This document shows, one piece after another, positions 56,950-64,000 of a stretch of DNA of 64,000 bases. This DNA comes from Parelaphostrongylus tenuis (Eukaryota; Nematoda; Chromadorea; Rhabditida; Metastrongylidae): positions 186,001-250,000 of the forward strand of contig JAHQIW010003622.1 in assembly GCA_019055375.1 (NCBI GenBank), written 5' to 3'. Position numbers and translations under genes: made by a program. The stretch's first letter is position 1, and each line of letters opens with the position of its first letter. The notes beneath the pieces were generated by a model. It was given only the letters and a program-made list of their open reading frames with translations, was not told the DNA's origin and did no database searches.

Positions 56950-59000
56950 TGTGTCTATTTAATGCCTAAACAAACCAATGAAGAGCGAAATTACGCTACT
57001 CCCAGGTTACATACTCTTGAATTTGAGTGATGATGCATGAAAAACATAAGGGCAATAGTAGCACTCAACTGATACATTGATAGCGAATACAAAAACCATA
57101 TTTGTATTCGATCACCTCCAATAATGCCCAGTGAAAACCAACGGGTAGAGCACATTTTAGCAAATGATTGATGCAAGCGTATTAACTTGTTTTAATTCTA
57201 AATTTGTCACTTCTTTTTAATCGCTCAAATGTAGTAGTGCATACATAACATGAGAGTTCTCCGGTGATGGGTTCCCACTATATTGAAATTTTGCATAAAA
57301 GTCACATAAACGAGTACTACTCGTGTAAATCACTTGCAGCTGCCTATGCAGATGATTTCGTTCTCGGCTACAAAGTGAATACATCTACTCTTATCAGGTT
57401 CAACATTATGTAATTCTCGTCGTATGAAATCGAATCTTATTTTGAATGAACTGCTTATATGTATTTTACTCCCGAATTATATCCGTGACTCTCGATGTAA
57501 GAACATTTCGAAGAATGTAACTGAACAACTCGGGTTGATACTTCATATGTCAAACACATTTTAAAAGAGATTGTTCAGACGCTCTTAGCTTCTCGACATA
57601 AATGGAGTATCAGTCAACGCTTCGAAATGCAGAAGAGTATTAGTGAAAAAACAATGTATGGAATGATAAATGAAGACGCAGATGTTATTTCTACCGTATA
57701 TCTTAATACTTCCGCTACAGTGCCTAATTTCGGTTTTGCTACGGAATTTACGCCTCCTGATTTTTCGCTGTGCTCACTTTGACACCGATAAATCTCATAC
57801 TAGCCACAATAGCGGTTTTTATTGAGCATCTTTTCGTTGCTGTAAATACCATCTCCTATAGTCTTGCTTCTCTAATCCTATGTGTACTCCAAGCTCTTTT
57901 ATAACTCTCCGATCGTTTTAGCACATATAATCGCATAAGTGAGGAAAAGGCACTCGCCCAATATGATATTGTATGCTCTCAGTGTTTGATTGGGCTATGT
58001 GACTTGAACAAGAGATAATGCGACGTATATCTTGGAGCTTTGATATTCTCGCTCTCAAAATCTGATAGGATAATTACTATAGCGATTAATAATTAGAAAA
58101 GAACAAAAGCTTGTCAGTGATAATGCACAGTGCTCAGTTCTGAGCCTCTTCATTACCCACACCCCATCTTCAACAGCAATAGTCTCCCATCAAAAAAGTG
58201 ATAGACTTTCATAAGATGCCTCTTCTCATTGATCGTCTCCACCATTGTACTCAAGGCATCTGCACTGCGTGAGCTACAAATTGTTTACAAAAATTTCCAA
58301 GAAAAAACTCCTTTTCACTATAACAAACAACCAGTGAGAATATCACAACTGTAGGTGCCACTCGTCGCAAGAGCAGCAAAAGCAAATGACAACAAGAAAA
58401 GATCTCATTTAGGTTTGTAGGGCGCTCACCGGATTTCTTATCTTGAAAAATTACGTCAAAGTCGCTGTGATGTGCGGTTCGACGTAGGACACAAACGTTA
58501 ATGTTTCAAAAGGATCGGGGCCGCCTTGTATAAACGCACAACAAGAGAGAAATTTCACGGAGTTCCAGGGACGTATTCCTTTAGATTTTTATCTTACGCA
58601 ACCCATGAATTCATCATTTGTTACATGTTGCGGTAACCTTGATTTTCAATAGTGTTGTTTTGTGTTTCTTCATTACTTTAATGCAAGGGAGTCATTATGG
58701 TCAAGAGCAGTGGGCGGTCACTTGACTAAGTAAAGAATAATCTAGCTAGAATCCATTTTATTATGGTAACATTGTCGATTCCTTCCCTTGGTTTACATTT
58801 AGCTGAAAACGTGAATGGAAAACTTGAACGTTTTGCTTAGAAGCCCACCACCATCTGAATATCACATTTTGACACCAGACACTGCCATCACCACGAAACG
58901 ATAGATCTCAGGATTGCAATAAATAAATGACGCAAGAATGAAATAAAGAAAAAGAAGTAATGCATTCGGTATTACAAATCAACTTCTCCCAAATCGTTCA
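56950..59000. other. Right-arm sequence without recognisable gene
   Basis: It mirrors about 23310-25380. Conserved as DNA, without a frame kept on both sides. Confidence 0.5.
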
Positions 59001-59005
59001 GCATT

Positions 59006-59104
59006 TCATTGTGGCTGGGAGGTGAATCTGGGTGTTGTATTGTGATATACAGAGGAGTTTTCCCTCCCAACAGGGCCCTTTGAAGGTGGCAGGTAGTCCG
59101 ACAT
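59006..59104 (-). pseudogene. Exon-like segment B, right arm
   Basis: This matches 23209-23307 in start, length (32 codons) and stop. The first 20 residues are identical; the tail differs (NTTPRFTSQPQ against NTTPCLTCQPR). Confidence 0.3.
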
Positions 59105-59265
59105 TTCCACCTGGAAAGCCCAGCTGAAGCTAAACTGTACTACAAATCACTGCTATCTTAGTAGCTACTAGTCACAAAATGGTAATCGCTCTGGCCCACA
59201 ACAGCACGCGACTGCTTGATTTGGTTGAAACGTGAAAATGGTTTTGCTTCGACTGACCTTGGGGT

Positions 59266-59398
59266 TCACGAAGTAGAAACAGCTACATGAGCAGGAATTT
59301 CCGCCTCAGTGCTCCACACACTGCTGCTCTCACGTAGGACGTTGGGCGGTGAGGCGAGCGGTGAAAGACGATTGAATCTCAAGTTCAACGAGACGTCA
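59266..59398 (-). pseudogene. Exon-like segment A, right arm
   Basis: This matches 22913-23045: same acceptor (TTCTTTTCCAG), 43 codons and TGA. Most differences are silent; Gly to Glu and Ile to Val are the two replacements I count. Confidence 0.4.
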
Positions 59399-59819
59399 CT
59401 GGAAAAGAACAAAACAAACTCGGCTATGATACGCCATGGCAACTGCTTCTTGCTCCGTACCTATAACACCATTTTGATGCAGTCGGTCACAACAAACTAG
59501 ATGTAAGCTCTGAAAAATAAATAACAAGCAGGAAGACCGATTTGAGGCAAGTAGACAACAGATCTCTCATTATTCGTGGAGCAATGTCATCCAAAAATTT
59601 ACCACTCTTCTAGAGTGAAATACTTTCGTCACACAGGAAAAGTTGGATTGGGCATGTTATCCGATCAATGTACAAATGATTCGATTTTTTAAAGGACTTC
59701 AACATTAACTAGAAAAACTCGATACCTGCCCGGACAAAAGTGAGATTATTTAATGCGGTAGCTGATACGTATGATATCCGACTAGTCCACGCGATTACAG
59801 TGCCTATGAGAGATAACAG

Positions 59820-60008
59820 ATGACAGCATTTGCAGCGTCAATTAAACATAGCTTGCAAAGACAGGTGAGAATAAATGTGCCTTCTTGTGAGGAAAATTAC
59901 AAGGATAAGTTGGTGTCATACTTTCGGGATTTTATTCTATATATGTTAGTATGCATATATGTGATTACACGGAAAATACAGGTGGCTGCTTGGGGCGATT
60001 CCAGCTGA
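59820..60008 (+). other. 62-codon frame intact in both arms, right copy
   Basis: This is the mirror of 22305-22493, opening MTAFAASIKHSLQRQ with the same donor-like GTGAGA after codon 15. Function unknown. Confidence 0.3.
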
Positions 60009-60259
60009 TTACCAATATTGACTGTTTTCACTGCGCTGCTTTGAGCAGCCACTGGCATATTAAGCATATACATATGCATACTAGATAATCTGAGAGTATT
60101 TCAGGATTCCTGACAGGAATTCATGAGAATTTTTGACAGCCGTTCTCAGCTTTCTGTTTGTAATTTTATTATCTCTCATATTTTAGCTCATAAGAATTTT
60201 TTATAGTAAATGGAGTATATGCCCATTTGTCAAGACGTTCGTCACTACATTAAGGAGAA

Positions 60260-60472
60260 TTGTATAATAATGACAGTAAGAAAAAGAACCAAAATTTGCA
60301 TTCTTCCTTTTGCACTATATCAAAGATTCACCGAACCACTCCTGCATCCAGGATGATTACATCCTTCATATTGACAGATGAAGAGAAAATTTTCATAGAA
60401 CACTCGTATATGTTTTCTCCGTCCTCAAGAGTGCAAGATTTTTTTGAATTCCAAAATATACCTTTTGTATAG
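60260..60472 (+). other. Short frame kept in both arms, right copy
   Basis: This is the mirror of 21769-22053. It retains TTPASRMITSFILT and EEKIFI, then ends earlier because of divergence after residue 58. Confidence 0.25.
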
Positions 60473-60603
60473 AAAAAAAATTTTGTCGAGAATAATATAG
60501 CCATTTCTACAGTCAGCTTCCGCTTAAAGTGTCACCCATTATGCTAAAGTTGGTACATGAGTGAAGGGGAAGATAGACTGTTCTTTGCTCAAAACCGCGT
60601 GCT

Positions 60604-61136
60604 CTTTATTCAGCCGAATGGAATGCTAAGCCTCAAGAAATAATCTTATAAAAAATGCCATGCATGTGAGAATAAAACTGAATACTCACTATTTCGGCAA
60701 GCAAACTTCTTAGCAGATTTTTCGCACGAATGTATGCGTCCGCTCCTAAAATAACATCTAATGTAGATAAGGTCAGGAAATCTAAAAATCATGATTACTC
60801 ACAAATAGTGTACAGTAATGTGCTTCCGAGATTTGTATTTGAACGCGAATGGCTTGTCAAACTCGTCGCAATACACAGCTTTCTAAAAGACTCAGTAAAG
60901 CTTGAAAACTTACGAACCTTTTTGCAACGGACAAAGACAAAATAAACCCTTTTGAGCCAAATAAAGCAAGTTTTTCTACTGAACCTATTCTGAAAATGCC
61001 AAAATAAAGAGTGAGATCTGAGAGATACACTGATTTGAACCCACACGGACAACTGGCTTTCTGAATGTCCCGAAATGCACCTCGGCAGCGTGAGGAGAAT
61101 TGGAAGCCTAAAAAAAGAAATCTTCCCAATACTTAA
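60604..61136. other. No recognisable gene
   Basis: Sequence outside the right arm. Overlapping minus frames (60795-61129) carry no motif. Confidence 0.4.
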
Positions 61137-61390
61137 TCAGACAGAGCTGGTCTTTCTCGTTCAAAATTTTTTGAAAGAGTAGTAGAAGCTATGCGTACTT
61201 TCTCCAAACTAATTTCTTTGCCGATTTCGGAACTCCTTGTATAGTTGGAATCCAACGTCGACGCAGGGCTTTAAACGCTTTGACCTCCATCCATCGCTCC
61301 GTCATTGATTTCTTCTCCTTCTCTCTCAAGCGCCATCTGTGGGAGATCAAGAAAAAGGACGCCGCTGTGAGCGAACAGCTGTGGATCCAT
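61137..61390 (-). pseudogene. Coding-like stretch with one internal stop, unknown
   Basis: From ATG at 61390 the frame reads MDPQLFAHSGVLFLDLPQMA, LEREGEEINDGAMDGGQSV, then TAA at 61271-61273. It goes on open as SPASTLDSNYTRSSEIGKEI and SLEKVRIASTTLSKNFERER to a stop at 61137. GC content and residue make-up are protein-like. Another frame on the same strand (61189-61422) is also open and basic (RWRLREKEKKSMTERWMEVK). One of the two is presumably the real one; an acceptor-like CTCCCACAG near 61342 would favour an exon starting there. No domain is recognised. Confidence 0.35.
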
Positions 61391-61611
61391 GTTGCCGCTA
61401 AAGGACAACAACAGGTATTCAAGTATTAGAGCTGGGTCTTCATTATGCAACTTAGTATTAATGCGGAACCAACAGTGTATGAACTTGAGTATCCGCTCGT
61501 GGATGAATCACCAGATGCAATTAAACTGTCTAAATTCTATTTCGTCATTCGTCTACTTTTATAGATATCTTTCTAGAACAGCAATAATATGGCAACATCA
61601 TGACGTGTTTT

Positions 61612-62035
61612 GAGCCATTTGCGAGGTGTAAAATGGCACTTATACTGTACTAGACAGGTCTGTTTCGCTTTTGTAGGTTCATTGGCAGTACGGTGCTCTT
61701 CGATTCAGCCGATCCCAGAAGACGTGTTTCTACTTATGAAGGAATCAACGCCGAATAACAAATCACCACGAGTCAGGTGATAGAATTTTCAACATTGCAG
61801 TGACCAAGAGTCGAGCTGATGGCTGGTAAAATAGAATATACCTCCTCATTTATTCGGAGATTTTATCACCTGCCTGGCGTGTTAATCGGCGTTGATTCCT
61901 TCACAAGTGGAGGCGTATTGCTCTAAGATCGGCTTGACCGTTAAGCACCGTACTACTGATGAGCTAGAAAAAAAAGACCTGCCTAGTTGTGTATATGCGT
62001 CATGTCCAACCTCAAAAAGGCTCAAAACATGTTAT
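61612..62035. mobile_element. Foldback MITE family M2, full copy
   Basis: The ends are TGTTTTGAGCCATTTGCGAG on the left and, on the right, AACCTCAAAAAGGCTCAAAACATG, its inverted partner. The inner sequence is also palindromic: TGAAGGAATCAACGCCGA faces TCGGCGTTGATTCCTTCAC, and CAGTACGGTGCT faces AGCACCGTACTACTG. About 420 bases long, it could fold into one long hairpin. It encodes nothing. Relatives are at 52331 and 51605. Confidence 0.8.
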
Positions 62036-62319
62036 CGTTTAGTCTGAATGTCTTCATATCCCATTTCTCTGAAACTTTTTTTCCCATGTCTTCATCTTTG
62101 ATAGTCGTAGCGCGATTGCTGGGAGTGTTTTGCGAGATACTCAAGGTCGCATTCCGACTCGACCCCATGTTCTAGCAAAGTAAACTTCCTTTCCCTACGG
62201 CGGCGGCAAGTTAATCTAGATTTGAGTTCGAGTATCAAAATTTCAGTTACAAAAAGAACGTTCCATTCCATAGCAGCTGACAATTATACATTAGTTCACC
62301 TCAATAACTTTCATCTTCT

Positions 62320-63010
62320 TCATCATGTTTATGAGGAGCGGATGGGTTGTGAATGCCGCATTCACGCTAAATGAAAAGACCATCTCTTACTGCTCCTGTT
62401 ACGTCTATCTAGGTCGTGAAATTAACATGATTAGCGATTTAGCTCCAAAGACGAGCATGAAAAAACAAGCAGCTTGTAGAGCTCTTAAAAGTATAGAGGA
62501 CGTAATGAAGAGAAGTGGAACATCCGACTCCGTGCCTACCTTTCGACTCAGTGGTTAACTCTGCCTTAATGGATGCATTAAAAACTTGTTCAGTACGTAA
62601 GCAGAATAAAAGATCACTTAATGTTATTGAACGCTCTGCCGAGAGTTCTATGCTAGTAATATTCCGGTATCTCGCAAATGCGAGAAAGGGTAGGAAGTTC
62701 TGACATGCGTTAGCCACTGAAGGTCAAAGATTCCGTTCTGCACGCCAGGTTATCGAAAATAAATTGGCCTGGGCACGTTATGCGCTCCAACGACAGCCAA
62801 TGTATGAGAGCCGATACCGACTAGACTCCTCGGGATATCAAGCGCTCCGCAAGAAGGCCTCCAACCCGATGGCCCGATTTCTTCACATAAAGTCTAGAAA
62901 AAAGATATGATGTTTAATTGATTCCTAAGGAGAGAAAGACTTTGGGAAAATTGGAAGAGTTGTTGGTGCCCGCTCGAGTTACTCGACGTATAAAGGAACG
63001 ATAGGTGTTA
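62320..63010 (+). mobile_element. RTE non-LTR retrotransposon, 3' fragment
   Basis: This is a 5'-truncated copy in the plus orientation. Three frames in succession carry MFMRSGWVVNAAFTLNEKTI and SYCSCYVYLGREINMISDLA (thumb region after reverse transcriptase motif E), then YLANARKG-type sequence. The C-terminal block KIKWAGHVM-like, PRDIKRSARRPPTRWPDFF follows at about 62755-62890. The end, near 62940-63000, parallels REKWKNCWYPLESLD of the 30.65-kb copy. Frameshifts near 62530 and 62700 and stops in the last block show it is dead. The 3' tail near 63005 (GGTGTTACAAGTG) replaces the GTGATACAG repeats of the other copy. Confidence 0.85.
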
Positions 63011-63645
63011 CAAGTGCTGGTTTCATCAAAGTCAAACTCTTGACACTTTATATTTAAACTCTTTTCACAAGAGCAACGAAGTTTTCCCATGACTTCGGCC
63101 AAGCTCATTGCTTTGTAACGTTCAAGGACCCAGGTCAACTATTCATACTCTTCCACGCCTTTATTTATTCGATTATAGCTCCAATTCAATTTCACCGAAG
63201 CAACCTGACGTCTTTTCTTATGGGCTTGTTTCCTAATACAGACAAATTCATTTATATACTACGTAAGTACTACAACAGTGTGATGAGTAAGCAGAAATTT
63301 CGAGGCGACTTTGTCATAGTCCACAATCGTTTAAAGTTATTCTTAGAAGTATTGACTCCCTTTGATGTCAGTCAACAATTTCATTTTTCTCTGGTAATAG
63401 CTCCAATACGAAAAAAAAAGGTATTGCTAGCAAGACTTTCAACCATAATTCAAAGTTCGTACCATCTGGGAAAAAACCATGGTGACGAAAAGAGTTTCAA
63501 ATGTGGTACGCTAGTCGACCTATCTACAGAACTTGTAATATTTAGCTGCATACATGTAAACATGGACGATCCGTCTTCATCTGTTGTGCGGATCCCAGCA
63601 CATATTACATTTGTCCTTTAGTTGCGCGACAGTCGTCCATGACGG
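63011..63645. other. No recognisable gene; 133-codon frame unassigned
   Basis: The plus frame at 63220-63621 begins MGLFPNTDKFIYILRKYYNS and is the longest unassigned one at this end of the window. It has no motif I recognise, AT-biased codons and no splice signals I trust. Possible but unsupported. Confidence 0.35.
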
Positions 63646-63649
63646 TAGT

Positions 63650-63905
63650 CTTATTTAAACATGGCGACTGGTGCGAGTGTCACACCGTGATCTAGAAAAT
63701 ATCGGCAGTTATGAGCACAGCTGCTTAATTCTTTTAGCGAACACGTCCGCCTAACGTGCAGGTGGTCGTTCTCGACGATACTGTCATTGCGCAGATTGTT
63801 GTGAATCCACTCTACAGTTTTTCTTTATATCTGTCTCCTGTTCTTCTCAGTATATAACCGACCCAAGCCTTTCTCGCTATAGTGAGGAACTGAGAATGAG
63901 GGGAG
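63650..63905 (-). mobile_element. Second RTE-like lineage, C-terminal fragment
   Basis: On the minus strand ERKAWVGYILRRTGDRYKEK (about 63885-63825) resembles the 'kWaGHi.RR.DdRw' block of RTE-type C-termini. Further on ADVFAKRIKQLCS (about 63755-63715) resembles 'RWaDvFa.ri.qL'. The two are in different frames, with a stop between them. The spacing fits one decayed domain. It differs from the lineage at 30.6 and 62.7 kb (FNDN replaced by RTGD), so it is a separate family. The assignment rests on motif pattern only. Confidence 0.45.
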
Positions 63906-64000
63906 AAAGACTTTCTATTCGACGAATAATATCCTTGAGATGTAATAAGGATATTTGTTTTGTCTCTGCCAAAACTACTGTAATCAGGAAAAATTGATAC

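Larger units (their letters stand above)
52746..60603 (-). repeat. Large inverted duplication, right arm
   Basis: This is the reverse-complement partner of 21719-27492. At 7.9 kb it is longer than the left arm because it retains about 2.1 kb (about 53125-55205) containing the TIR/foldback pair, microsatellites and kinase exon 3. Order inside is mirrored: flank, kinase C, zinc finger, exons B and A, small frames. The arms are separated by about 25 kb that holds the RTE, Penelope and piggyBac relics. Confidence 0.9.

Noticed and set aside
1..64000. CRISPR array, prokaryotic operon or prophage
   Set aside because: There are no regularly spaced repeats with unique spacers, gene density is very low, spliced exons are visible, and the retroelements are of animal type.
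1..64000. tRNA, rRNA or spliced-leader RNA genes
   Set aside because: I looked for tRNA-like clover-leaf ends, rRNA-conserved blocks and the nematode SL1 sequence and found none I could support by eye; a dedicated scan could still find a tRNA.

Overview
The window looks like an AT-rich, repeat-laden stretch of a nematode nuclear genome, most likely a strongylid such as a hookworm. The clues are short TTTTCAG-type splice acceptors, an RTE-clade non-LTR retrotransposon and a GIY-YIG Penelope-like element of the kind I associate with hookworm assemblies (recalled family knowledge, not a search), and the lack of any prokaryotic gene density or operon signal. I see no complete, clearly functional host gene. 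Nearly every recognisable protein is a broken transposon or a broken duplicate.

Layout. 1-19.9 kb: RTE 5'-leader fragments at 1-80, 185-640 and 18.77-19.87 kb, a Tc1/mariner relic near 13.1-13.6 kb, a kinase fragment at 9.85 kb, terminal-inverted-repeat (TIR) elements at 10.39 and 15.54 kb, and a few unassigned exon-like stretches. 21.7-27.5 kb and 52.7-60.6 kb: the two arms of a very large inverted duplication, carrying matching copies of a broken TSSK-like protein kinase, a C2H2 zinc-finger segment and several short conserved reading frames. 27.5-28.6 kb: a third kinase copy beside the left arm. 30.6-34.0 kb: an almost full-length but dead RTE element (minus). 34.9-44.6 kb: a family of AT-rich direct and inverted repeats wrapped around two Penelope-like elements arranged head to head (37.2-39.6 kb minus; 39.6-42.4 kb plus, interrupted), each with a degenerate hammerhead-like motif past its 3' end. 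44.9-45.2 kb: a GATAGT hexamer satellite. 45.9-46.7 kb: a piggyBac transposase relic. 51.6-52.7 and 61.6-62.0 kb: foldback MITEs. 62.3-64.0 kb: two RTE-type 3' fragments.

How the parts relate. The most interesting structure is the kinase family. Its copies lie next to, or are bounded by, the same TIR (a TTATTTGAGCCAACTTG core), and the left-arm copy is joined to flanking sequence almost exactly where the right-arm copy has its TIR. This suggests a TIR/foldback DNA element that captured a TSSK-like gene and then suffered internal deletions; that is inference. All three kinase copies with C-lobe sequence carry different nonsense or frameshift lesions. I saw no tRNA, rRNA, CRISPR array or convincing promoter. 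All boundaries were read by eye and most repeat edges are good to about 10-30 bases.
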